DNA from: Streptomyces rubradiris
GTDB taxonomy: Bacteria > Actinomycetota > Actinomycetes > Streptomycetales > Streptomycetaceae
NCBI RefSeq assembly: GCF_016860525.1
Contig: NZ_BNEA01000001.1
Coordinates: 1,815,501-1,879,500, forward strand
Direction of reading: 5' to 3'
Length of the DNA: 64,000 nucleotides
Shown: one piece after another, positions 8,803-16,402 of the stretch
Position numbering within the stretch: the first letter of the stretch is position 1
Layout: each line of letters starts with the position of its first letter
Position numbers and translations under genes: made by a program
The notes under the pieces: generated by a model
What the model was told of the DNA's origin: nothing
What the model saw: only the letters and a program-made list of their open reading frames with translations
The model's database searches: none

Positions 8803-9758
8803 AGGTTGTTCGTCTCCCGGTTCTTCTCGTGGCTCGTCTGCGCGATGCCGGCGGGAATGTAACCGGTCTGCCCCTTCTTGGCGAGGTCCTTGAGGTGCTG
8901 CTCGTAACGCTCGGGGGAGACGACCTTCACGTTGAACAGCATCCGGGAGTGGTCGACGCCGCAGAGCTCGGCGCACTTGCCGAGGAAGGTGCCCTCCTTG
9001 TTGGGGGTCACCTGGAAGGCGTTGGTGTGGCCCGGAATGACGTCCTGCTTCATGAGGAACGGCACCACCCAGAAGGAGTGGATGACGTCACGCGAGGTCA
9101 GGACGAAGCGGACCGTCTTGCCCTTGGGGAGCCAGAGCGTCGGACCGGGGTTGTTCGTCTGCGGGTTCCGCGTGCCGGGCGTACCGACGTCGTAGACGCC
9201 GCCGGCGTTCGCCGGGAATTCCTTCTTGAACCGGTCCGGAATGGCGTCCAGGTTCTTGTCGGTCTTGGCATCGCCGGTGGAACCGGGGACGTTCTCGATG
9301 TAGTTGAAGCCCCAGCTCCACTGGAAGCCGACCACGTTGACCGTGACGTCGGGCTTCTTGGAGGTGTCCAGGAGCTTCGACTCGTCCCGGGCCGTGAAGT
9401 AGAAGAGCACCGAGATGATGATGATCGGGACCACGGTGTACAGGGCCTCGATCGGCATGTTGTACCGGGTCTGCGGAGGAACCTCGACCTTGGTGCGGCT
9501 GCGCCGGTGGAAGAAAGCACTCCACAGGATCAGGCCCCACACCAGCACGCCGACGGCGAGCGCGGCAGCCCAGGAGCCCTGCCACAGGGAGAGGATCCGC
9601 GGAGCCTCTTCCGTGGTCGGGGTGGGCATGCCAAGGCGGGGGAAGTCCTTGTATGTGCAACCGGTTGCGGTCGCCAGGACCAGGCCCGCGGTCAGTGCCT
9701 GCAGCAGCTTCCGCCGCATCGGGCGCCGCGGCGAGCGGTCGGAGCCGTTGGGACTCAC
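8799..9758 (-). CDS. ctaC: cytochrome c oxidase subunit II CtaC
   Basis: 319 aa. The CuA electron-entry subunit. The GTG at 9758 gives an N-terminus with a lipoprotein-type signal ([10 protein letters not shown]34), then two membrane helices (about 62-82 and 105-122). The CuA site is complete: H227, then C262, C266, H270 and M273 in [13 protein letters not shown] ~35-residue acidic/basic loop (about 158-192) lies within the cupredoxin domain, as in other actinobacteria. First gene of ctaCDF. Confidence 0.96.
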   Translation of the reverse strand: MSPNGSDRSPRRPMRRKLLQALTAGLVLATATGCTYKDFPRLGMPTPTTEEAPRILSLWQGSWAAALAVGVLVWGLILWSAFFHRRSRTKVEVPPQTRYNMPIEALYTVVPIIIISVLFYFTARDESKLLDTSKKPDVTVNVVGFQWSWGFNYIENVPGSTGDAKTDKNLDAIPDRFKKEFPANAGGVYDVGTPGTRNPQTNNPGPTLWLPKGKTVRFVLTSRDVIHSFWVVPFLMKQDVIPGHTNAFQVTPNKEGTFLGKCAELCGVDHSRMLFNVKVVSPERYEQHLKDLAKKGQTGYIPAGIAQTSHEKNRETNNL

Positions 9759-9950
9759 GTAGCGCCTTCCCGAGAGTCTCGCCCGCGCGGTCGGCTGCGG
9801 CCTTCTCGCTGGTCGGTCGCCGCCCTGCGTCGGGCAGGGGTTTGGATGTTTATGCGGACCAAACCCTAGCCCACCCTCTCCGAGGGTTCGCGAGGAGGGG
9901 TGCCTACTAGGTGGGGTGGTTCGCTTGATTGGCGGCTGCGGGTGCGTTGT

Positions 9951-9988
9951 GGCTGGTCGCGCCGTTCCCCGCGCCCCTTCGGGGCGCT
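9951..9988. repeat. dispersed intergenic hairpin element, copy 2
   Basis: The same core as at 5241-5287 (GGTCGCGCCGTTCCCCGCG then GCCCCTTCGGGGCGC). It lies between the divergent ctaC and the desulfurase gene, just upstream of the latter, so here it is not at a gene 3' end. Confidence 0.55.
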
Positions 9989-10004
9989 GCCCTGACCGGC
10001 GGTT

Positions 10005-10010
10005 TAGCGT
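10005..10010 (+). promoter_or_regulatory. -10 box of a likely leaderless start
   Basis: TAGCGT is 6 nt before the ATG at 10017. There is no Shine-Dalgarno sequence, so the transcript probably starts at or next to the start codon. No convincing -35 is visible. Confidence 0.45.
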
Positions 10011-10016
10011 TGCCGT

Positions 10017-11393
10017 ATGGCCTACTTTGACGCTGCTTCCGCCACTCCCCTGCATCCCGTGGCCCGTCAGGCCCTGTTGGCCTCTTTGGATGAAGGGTGG
10101 GCCGATCCCGCGCGGTTGTACCGGGAGGGGCGTAAGGCGCGGATGTTGCTGGACGCGGCCCGGGAGGCGGCCGCGGAGGCCGTCGGCTGCCGGGCCGACG
10201 AGGTGGTGTTCACGCCGTCCGGGACGCGGGCCGTACACACCGGGATCGCGGGGGCGTTGGCCGGGCGGCGGCGGGTCGGACGCCACCTGATCGTGTCCGC
10301 CGTCGAACATTCCTCCGTACTCCATTCGGCTGAGGTGTGGGAGGCGGACGGCGGGACCGTCACCCAGGTGGCCGTCAACCGGGCGGGAGCCGTCGACCCT
10401 TCGGGGTACGCGGAGGCGCTCCGCGCCGACACCGCGCTGGCCTGCCTGCAGTCGGCCAACCACGAGGTGGGCACCGAACAGCCGGTGGCCGAGGTGGCCG
10501 AGGTGTGCCGGGCCGCCGGGGTGCCGCTGCTGGTGGACGCGGCGCAGTCGCTGGGCTGGGGGCCGGTCGGGGGCGACTGGTCGCTGCTGACGGCCAGCGC
10601 GCACAAGTGGGGCGGGCCCTCGGGGGTGGGGCTGCTCGTCGTCCGCAAGGGGGTGCGGTTCGCCGCCCAAGGGCCGGTGGACGAGCGGGAGTCGGGCCGG
10701 GCGCCCGGCTTCGAGAACATCCCGGGCATCGTGGCGGCCGTGGCCTCGCTGCGCGCGGTACGGGCCGAGGCGGCCCGGGAGGCGGTACGGCTGCGGGAGC
10801 TGACGGAGCGGATCCGGGCCCGGGTGCCGGAGCTGGTGCCGGACGTGGAGGTGGTCGGCGACGCCGGGCGCCGGCTGCCCGGGATCGTCACCTTCTCCTG
10901 CCTCTACGTCGACGGCGAGGCCCTGCTGCACGAGCTGGACCGGGCCGGCTTCTCGGTCTCCTCCGGCTCCTCCTGCACGTCCGGCACGCTGACACCCAGC
11001 CATGTGCTGAAGGCGATGGGGGTGCTGAGCGAGGGCAACGTCCGGGTCTCGCTGCCGCCCGGCACGGCGCAGGAGGACGTGGAGCGGTTCCTTCAGGTGC
11101 TGCCGGCGGCGGTGGCGGGCGTCCGGGAGAAGCTGGGCGCACCGGCCCCGGCGACGGCCGTACGGGCCGAGGAGCTGGTCGTCGACTCCCTCGGCAAGCG
11201 CTGCCCGATCCCGGTCATCGAACTGGCGAAAGTGTTCGGCGGGGTCCCGGTGGGCGGCCTCGTACGGGTGCTGTCGGACGACGAGGCCGCCCGCCTGGAC
11301 ATCCCGGCGTGGTGCCAGATGCGGGGGCAGGAGTACGTGGGCGAGGAACCGGCGGAGCGAGGGGCGGCGTACGTGGTCCGCCGGGTGAGCTGA
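10017..11393 (+). CDS. cysteine desulfurase fused to a TusA sulfurtransferase domain
   Basis: 458 aa. Residues 1-375 are a fold-type I PLP cysteine desulfurase (NifS/IscS-like): PLP lysine K197 in SAHKWGG and active-site C320 in SSGSSCTSG. Residues about 385-458 form a TusA-like domain with the CPxP motif (C396, KRCPIPVIEL). The layout suggests that persulfide made on C320 is handed to C396 within one polypeptide and on to an unknown acceptor such as thiolated tRNA, cofactors or Fe-S assembly. It is divergent from ctaC and near erpA. The start is supported by the first Met and a leaderless -10 box. Confidence 0.9.
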   Translation: MAYFDAASATPLHPVARQALLASLDEGWADPARLYREGRKARMLLDAAREAAAEAVGCRADEVVFTPSGTRAVHTGIAGALAGRRRVGRHLIVSAVEHSSVLHSAEVWEADGGTVTQVAVNRAGAVDPSGYAEALRADTALACLQSANHEVGTEQPVAEVAEVCRAAGVPLLVDAAQSLGWGPVGGDWSLLTASAHKWGGPSGVGLLVVRKGVRFAAQGPVDERESGRAPGFENIPGIVAAVASLRAVRAEAAREAVRLRELTERIRARVPELVPDVEVVGDAGRRLPGIVTFSCLYVDGEALLHELDRAGFSVSSGSSCTSGTLTPSHVLKAMGVLSEGNVRVSLPPGTAQEDVERFLQVLPAAVAGVREKLGAPAPATAVRAEELVVDSLGKRCPIPVIELAKVFGGVPVGGLVRVLSDDEAARLDIPAWCQMRGQEYVGEEPAERGAAYVVRRVS

Positions 11394-11402
11394 GGGGGCC
11401 GG

Positions 11403-11442
11403 GGCGCAGCCCCGAAGGGGCGTGGGGAACTGCGCGACCAGC
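11403..11442. repeat. dispersed intergenic hairpin element, copy 3 (reverse)
   Basis: The reverse-complement copy of the 5241-5287 element (GGGGCGTGGGGAACTGCGCG). It sits 9 bp after the desulfurase stop and before the convergent kinase stop, where a terminator is expected. Confidence 0.6.
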
Positions 11443-11510
11443 TCCCCACGCGCCGCACTCGGCAACGGCGGACCAGGGGCGGACGAGTAGTCGAACAGCC
11501 GAATCCGGCG

Positions 11511-12485
11511 TCAGCCCAGGTGGGCCCGGACCTCCTCCCCCGCCTCGTCGCCGTACGCCTTCACGAACCGCTCCATGAAGTGGGTCCGCCGCAGCTGGTA
11601 CTCCTGCGTCCCCACGGTCTCGATGACCAGCGTGGCGAGCATGCACCCGATCTGCGCCGCGCGCTCCAGCGAGACGCCCCAGGCCAGCCCGGACAGGAAC
11701 CCGGCGCGGAAGGCGTCGCCGACGCCCGTGGGGTCGGCCTTGCAGTCCTCCTCCGGGCAGCCGACCTCGATCGGGTCCGCGCCGGTCCGCTCGATGCGCA
11801 CGCCACGCGAGCCGAGCGTGGTGACCCGGTGGCCGACCCTGGAGAGGATCTCCGCGTCGCTGTAACCGGTCTTGGACTCGATGAGCCCCTTCTCGTACTC
11901 GTTGGAGAAGAGGTAGGTCGCGCCGTCCAGCAGTATCCGGATCTCCTCGCCCTCCATGCGGGCGATCTGCTGGGAGAAGTCGGCGGCGAACGGGATGTTC
12001 CGGGAGCGGCACTCCTCGGTGTGGCGGAGCATCGCCTCGGGGTCGTCGGCGCCGATGAGGACCAGGTCGAGGCCGCCCACGCGGTCCGCGACGGTCTTCA
12101 GCTCGATGAGGCGGGCCTCGCTCATCGCGCCGGTGTAGAAGGAGCCGATCTGGTTGTGGTCGGCGTCGGTGGTGCACACGAAGCGGGCGGTGTGCAGGGT
12201 CTCGGAGATGCGGACGGAGTCGGTGTCCACGCCGTGCCGGTCGAGCCACGCCCGGTACTCGTCGAAGTCGAAGCCGGCGGCGCCGACCAGGATCGGGCGG
12301 GTGCCGAGCTGGCCCATGCCGAAGGCGATGTTGGCGGCGACGCCACCGCGGCGGACGTCGAGGTTGTCGACCAGGAAGGAGAGCGAAACCGTGTGCAGCT
12401 GGTCCGCGACGAACTGGTCGGCGAAGCGGCCGGGGAAGGTCATGAGGTGGTCGGTGGCGATGGAGCCGGTGACTGCGATGCGCAC
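11511..12485 (-). CDS. PfkB-family carbohydrate (ribokinase/adenosine kinase-like) kinase
   Basis: 324 aa. The GTG at 12485 has a ribosome site (AGGAGAA). The N-terminus IAVTGSIATDHLMTFPGRF and the C-terminal anion-hole motif GVGDAFRAGF (catalytic Asp in GVGD) define the PfkB/ribokinase family. Two internal segments, RRGGVAANIAFGMGQLG (substrate side) and TTLGSRGVRIERTG, also match. The N-terminal pattern and length resemble actinobacterial adenosine or ribose-type kinases, but the substrate cannot be read from sequence. Convergent with the desulfurase-TusA gene. Monocistronic. Confidence 0.88.
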   Translation of the reverse strand: MRIAVTGSIATDHLMTFPGRFADQFVADQLHTVSLSFLVDNLDVRRGGVAANIAFGMGQLGTRPILVGAAGFDFDEYRAWLDRHGVDTDSVRISETLHTARFVCTTDADHNQIGSFYTGAMSEARLIELKTVADRVGGLDLVLIGADDPEAMLRHTEECRSRNIPFAADFSQQIARMEGEEIRILLDGATYLFSNEYEKGLIESKTGYSDAEILSRVGHRVTTLGSRGVRIERTGADPIEVGCPEEDCKADPTGVGDAFRAGFLSGLAWGVSLERAAQIGCMLATLVIETVGTQEYQLRRTHFMERFVKAYGDEAGEEVRAHLG

Positions 12486-12602
12486 GACGGGGATTCTCCT
12501 GGGGAGGCTGGATTGACAGTTCACGCTACCGGTTCGGCCGCCTGCGCAGAAGCTGATGAAACTACCCGATAGTAGATCCTTCTTCGCGGCCCGCCCCGCG
12601 CG

Positions 12603-12608
12603 TACGGT
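12603..12608 (+). promoter_or_regulatory. -10 box of a likely leaderless start
   Basis: TACGGT lies 6 nt before the ATG at 12615. No ribosome binding site is seen. Confidence 0.45.
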
Positions 12609-12614
12609 GCGTTC

Positions 12615-12824
12615 ATGACGTACCCCGAGGTCCTCTCCCCCGCCCCGGCCGAGCCCGACGGCGGCCTCGCCTCCCTGTGGGGCGACTGCGCCCGGATGGT
12701 TCCGCACTGGGCGGCCCCGGAGCGGGCCGAGTCCCGTCCGGTGTCCCCGTCCCGCATCCACGGGGTGTCCGTGCCGGCGCGGTCCGCCCGGCTGCTGGAC
12801 GCGATGTCGGACTACGGCGACTGA
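12615..12824 (+). CDS. small conserved hypothetical protein
   Basis: 69 aa, with no membrane segment and no known motif. It is Pro-, Ala- and Ser-rich with a Trp-containing SLWGDCARMVPHWAAPE core and an acidic end (AMSDYGD). It starts at a leaderless-looking promoter and stops 96 bp before the next gene. Codon use matches its neighbours, and a protein of this size sits at this place in other streptomycetes as I recall. Function unknown. Confidence 0.6.
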   Translation: MTYPEVLSPAPAEPDGGLASLWGDCARMVPHWAAPERAESRPVSPSRIHGVSVPARSARLLDAMSDYGD

Positions 12825-12920
12825 CCCGGGGCACGCCCGGGAACCGCGCGCCGCCGTGCCGCGTCCCATCGCCGTCCCCCGCGCGGGGAGCGCGGGACAC
12901 GACCAGCGAGGAGCGACGCG

Positions 12921-14396
12921 GTGAACACCGAGCACCTTGAAGACTCCGGCGCCCCGGAGCGCCACGGGACCGGGCGGACGAGGCGGCGCCCCACCGCGCT
13001 CGTCGTCTCCGTCGTCACCGCCGCCGTGCTGCTCGTCGGCAGTGGCGGGGCGTACCTGGCGGCCGGCGGCCAGGGTGAATCCACGGACGACCCGGCCGCG
13101 CCCACGGGGGTCCGCACTCCCCCGCCGCTCCCCCTGGACGGCTGGACCGGTTCCGGCACGGGCGGTGTCGCGCCCGGCGAGCCCGACCCGTCCGGCGCCC
13201 GGTACGTGGCCGCCGGCGAACTGCCGGACGGGCCCGGGTCGGCACCGGTGTACGAGCCGGGGGCCGAGGTCGGCCGGGAGCGGGTGGCACGCCTGGCGCG
13301 GGCGCTCGGCATGGACGGGACCCCGGTGGCCGAGGGGCGGAGCTGGCGGGTCGGCGGCCAGGACGGCTTCGGGCCTTCCCTGACGGTGCACCGGGACGCG
13401 CCGGGCGGCTGGTCGTACAGCCGGTACGCGCCCGGCACCGACGACTGCCGCAAGGTGACCGTCTGCTCCCCGGCCCCGGGCACCCCGGCCGGCGGTCCGG
13501 TGAGCGTGGCCGACGCCGAGCGGGCGGCGAAGCCGGTGCTGGAGGCGGCCGGGCTGGAGGGCGCGCGGACCGACGCGAGCCGGGTGTCGGGCGGCGGGCG
13601 GGTGGTGACCGCCGATCCGGTGGTGGGCGGGCTGCCCACGTACGGCTGGACGACCGGCCTGACCGTCGGCCGCGGGGGCGAACTGCTCGCCGGCCACGGG
13701 CTGCTGGCCGCGCCGGTGAAGGGGGACACGTATCCGGTGCTGGGCGCGGCGCGCACGCTGGAGCTGATGAACGGGGCGGCCGGGGGCGGCCACCGGGCGG
13801 GGATCGGCGGGTGCGCGAGCCCGGTGCCGCTGAAGGACCGGCTGGAGGAGCCGTGCGGGGCGTCCACGGGGGCGCCGAAGCGGCTGCGGGGGACGGTCAC
13901 CGTGGACGAGGCGGTGTTCGGGCTGGCCGCGCACTCCGTGGGCGGGCGGCAGACGCTGGTGCCGTCCTGGCTGTTCCGGGCGCGGGGGGCCGGCGGGGGC
14001 GAGGCGGTCACGGTGACGCGTCCGGCGGTCGACCCGGCCTACCTGGCACCGGCGTCCGCGTCCGCTTCCCCCGCGCCGGCGCCGTCCGGGAAGAGCCGGA
14101 GCGGGCCGGTGACCTCGTACTCGGCGGACGGGCGGAGGCTGAGCGTGCGGTTCTCCGGCGGGGTGTGCGCCGACTACCGGGTCTCGGCGCGGGAGAGCGG
14201 CGACCGGGTGACGGTGACGGTCACCAAGACGCCCTGGCCGGACGGGATGTGCGTGATGATCGCCAAGGAGCACGTGAAGACCGTGACGCTGGACGCGCCG
14301 CTGAACGGGCGGACGGTGACCGGCGCGGACGGCCGGGAGATTCCCGAGGCCGGGCCGGACGTACCGCGCCCGGAGGCGTCGGCGCAGCCGCGTTGA
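12921..14396 (+). CDS. membrane-anchored hypothetical protein
   Basis: 491 aa, GTG start with GAGGAG upstream. About 25 cytosolic residues (Arg-rich) precede one membrane helix (about 26-47). The rest is an extracytoplasmic Gly/Pro/Thr-rich region with two paired cysteines (DDCRKVTVCSP) and a C-terminal beta-rich part (LSVRFSGGVCADYRVS ... VTVTVTKTPWPDGMC). No catalytic motif is recognised. It faces erpA across a strong hairpin at 14461-14495. It looks like an exported cell-envelope protein of unknown role. Confidence 0.75.
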   Translation: MNTEHLEDSGAPERHGTGRTRRRPTALVVSVVTAAVLLVGSGGAYLAAGGQGESTDDPAAPTGVRTPPPLPLDGWTGSGTGGVAPGEPDPSGARYVAAGELPDGPGSAPVYEPGAEVGRERVARLARALGMDGTPVAEGRSWRVGGQDGFGPSLTVHRDAPGGWSYSRYAPGTDDCRKVTVCSPAPGTPAGGPVSVADAERAAKPVLEAAGLEGARTDASRVSGGGRVVTADPVVGGLPTYGWTTGLTVGRGGELLAGHGLLAAPVKGDTYPVLGAARTLELMNGAAGGGHRAGIGGCASPVPLKDRLEEPCGASTGAPKRLRGTVTVDEAVFGLAAHSVGGRQTLVPSWLFRARGAGGGEAVTVTRPAVDPAYLAPASASASPAPAPSGKSRSGPVTSYSADGRRLSVRFSGGVCADYRVSARESGDRVTVTVTKTPWPDGMCVMIAKEHVKTVTLDAPLNGRTVTGADGREIPEAGPDVPRPEASAQPR

Positions 14397-14460
14397 CCGT
14401 CCGGTTCCCGGTGGGCGAAGGTCCTCCGGTTCCCGGAATGCCTCCGGTTCCCGGCGGACG

Positions 14461-14495
14461 AAGGCGGCGGCCCCCGTGGAGGGGGCCGCCGCCTT
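14461..14495. terminator. bidirectional hairpin terminator
   Basis: A 15-bp perfect GC-rich stem (14461-14475 with 14481-14495, 5-nt loop) lies between the convergent membrane-anchored protein gene and erpA. Confidence 0.75.
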
Positions 14496-14517
14496 CACCG
14501 TCCGGTGCCGGCTCGGC

Positions 14518-14874
14518 TCAGCTGAAGGAGTCGCCGCAGGCGCAGGAGCCGGTCGCGTTCGGGTTGTCGATCGTGAAGCCCTGCTTCTCGATCGTGTCCA
14601 CGAAGTCGACGGTGGCGCCGCCCAGGTACGGAGCGCTCATGCGGTCCGTGACGACCTTGACCCCGCCGAAGTCCTTCACGACGTCGCCGTCGAGCGAGCG
14701 CTCGTCGAAGAAGAGCTGGTAGCGCAGGCCGGAGCAGCCGCCGGGCTGGACGGCGACGCGCAGCGCGAGGTCGTCGCGGCCTTCCTGGTCGAGCAGGGCC
14801 TTGACCTTGGCCGCGGCGGCGTCGGTCAGGATGATGCCGTCGGTGACGGTGGTGGTCTCGTCCGATACGGACAT
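14518..14874 (-). CDS. erpA: iron-sulfur cluster insertion protein ErpA (A-type carrier)
   Basis: 118 aa. HesB/IscA-family carrier that delivers Fe-S clusters to apo-enzymes. The three ligand cysteines are present: C47 in GGCSG and C111/C113 in GSCACGDSFS at the C-terminus. The ATG at 14874 follows a GGGAGAG ribosome site. It diverges from nadA, whose product needs a [4Fe-4S] cluster. Rieske and LipA are other likely clients. Confidence 0.95.
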   Translation of the reverse strand: MSVSDETTTVTDGIILTDAAAAKVKALLDQEGRDDLALRVAVQPGGCSGLRYQLFFDERSLDGDVVKDFGGVKVVTDRMSAPYLGGATVDFVDTIEKQGFTIDNPNATGSCACGDSFS

Positions 14875-15068
14875 CTACATCTCTCCCGGGTTGTACGGAG
14901 ACTGCTTGCCGACGAGTGCAACCGGCGCTTCCGCGGATTCATTCCGGGCCGGGCAATCGCGTTGTCGCGTTTCCTGTCGCTTCCTCATGCTCGCACATGG
15001 CCCGCCGGTGGGACAGCGGCCGGGAGAGGCGCCCCGGCGGGATTCACGTCACATCGACGCTATGGCCA

Positions 15069-15097
15069 TCGTCAAAGTGACATGAACCAGTTATGAT
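15069..15097 (+). promoter_or_regulatory. probable nadA promoter
   Basis: A good -10 box TATGAT (15092-15097) has a 17-bp spacer to TCGTCA (15069-15074), a 4-of-6 match to TTGACA. It leaves a ~35-nt leader carrying the GAAAGGG ribosome site. The stretch is AT-rich for this genome. Confidence 0.5.
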
Positions 15098-15138
15098 AGA
15101 TAGCGTCAGTTAGACGAAAAGTAGAAAGGGTGCGTGTC

Positions 15139-16335
15139 GTGACCACCGCCCAGACCCCGGAGCTCGACGTGCAGCCGAGTCCGCTCGCCTTGCTGCTGCT
15201 CGGCCGCGAGGCCGACCCGAAGAGCGAGCGGGGCGTCGAGTGTCCCGGCGACCTGCCGTCGCCGTCCGACCCCGATCTGGTCGCACGCGCCCGCGCGGCC
15301 AAGGAGAAGCTCGGCGACAAGGTCTTCGTGCTCGGCCACCACTACCAGCGTGACGAGGTCATCCAGTTCGCCGATGTCACGGGCGACTCCTTCAAGCTGG
15401 CCCGGGACGCCGCCGCGCGCCCGGAGGCCGAGTACATCGTCTTCTGCGGTGTGCACTTCATGGCCGAGTCGGCGGACATCCTGACGTCCGACGACCAGAA
15501 GGTGGTCCTGCCCGACCTGGCCGCCGGCTGCTCCATGGCGGACATGGCGACCGCCGAGCAGGTCGCCGAGTGCTGGGACGTGCTCACCGAGGCCGGGATC
15601 GCCGAGCAGGTCGTCCCGGTCTCGTACATGAACTCCTCCGCCGACATCAAGGCCTTCACCGGCAAGCACGGCGGCACGATCTGCACCTCCTCCAACGCCA
15701 AGCGGGCGCTGGACTGGGCGTTCGAGCAGGGGGAGCCCTCGGCAACAAAGGTGCTGTTCCTGCCGGACCAGCACCTGGGGCGCAACACCGCCGTCCGGGA
15801 CATGGGCATGTCCCTGGACGACTGCGTGGTCTACAACCCGCACAAGCCGAACGGCGGCCTGACCGCCGACGAGCTGCGGGCCGCGAAGATGATCCTGTGG
15901 CGCGGCCACTGCTCGGTGCACGGCCGGTTCAGCCTGGACTCGGTCAACGACGTGCGCGCCCGCATCCCCGGGGTCAACGTCCTGGTCCACCCGGAGTGCC
16001 GGCACGAGGTCGTGGCGGCGGCGGACCACGTCGGCTCGACCGAATACATCATCAAGACCCTGGAGGCCGCCCCGGCCGGTTCCAAGTGGGCCATCGGCAC
16101 CGAGCTGAACCTGGTCCGGCGGCTGGCGAACCGGTTCGCGCCCGAGGGCAAGGAGATCGTCTTCCTCGACCGCACGGTCTGCTTCTGCTCGACCATGAAC
16201 CGCATCGACCTGCCCCACCTGGTCTGGGCGCTGGAGTCCCTGGCCGAGGGCAACCTGGTCAACCGGATCGAGGTCGACAAGGAGACGGAGGCGTTCGCCA
16301 AGCTGGCGCTGGAGCGGATGCTGGCGCTGCCGTAG
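15139..16335 (+). CDS. nadA: quinolinate synthase NadA
   Basis: 398 aa. Condenses iminoaspartate with dihydroxyacetone phosphate to quinolinate in de novo NAD synthesis. Start taken as GTG 15139, 8 nt after GAAAGGG; the GTG at 15130 overlaps that ribosome site. Family motifs: LGHHYQRDEV, FADVTGDSF, cysteine-containing VFCGVHFMAESADI, ICTSSNAK, HPECRHEV and CFCSTMNR, which include the [4Fe-4S] ligands. Upstream erpA diverges. A strong hairpin at 16355-16394 ends the gene. No nadB or nadC lies next to it in this window. Confidence 0.96.
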   Translation: MTTAQTPELDVQPSPLALLLLGREADPKSERGVECPGDLPSPSDPDLVARARAAKEKLGDKVFVLGHHYQRDEVIQFADVTGDSFKLARDAAARPEAEYIVFCGVHFMAESADILTSDDQKVVLPDLAAGCSMADMATAEQVAECWDVLTEAGIAEQVVPVSYMNSSADIKAFTGKHGGTICTSSNAKRALDWAFEQGEPSATKVLFLPDQHLGRNTAVRDMGMSLDDCVVYNPHKPNGGLTADELRAAKMILWRGHCSVHGRFSLDSVNDVRARIPGVNVLVHPECRHEVVAAADHVGSTEYIIKTLEAAPAGSKWAIGTELNLVRRLANRFAPEGKEIVFLDRTVCFCSTMNRIDLPHLVWALESLAEGNLVNRIEVDKETEAFAKLALERMLALP

Positions 16336-16354
16336 CCTCCGGCCGTCCGTACGC

Positions 16355-16394
16355 GGAAAGGGGGGCCGCACCTTCGGGTGCGGCCCCCCTTTCC
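16355..16394. terminator. bidirectional terminator between nadA and the RND gene
   Basis: An 18-bp perfect stem (16355-16372 with 16377-16394) closed by a TTCG tetraloop, with AAAGG/CCTTT ends that give T-runs on both strands. Confidence 0.85.
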
Positions 16395-16402
16395 GTCGTG
16401 GC

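Noticed and set aside
8803-8976. Longer start of ctaD (174 bases upstream)
   Set aside because: That part is ctaC coding sequence; GTG 8802 overlaps the ctaC stop as in a coupled operon.
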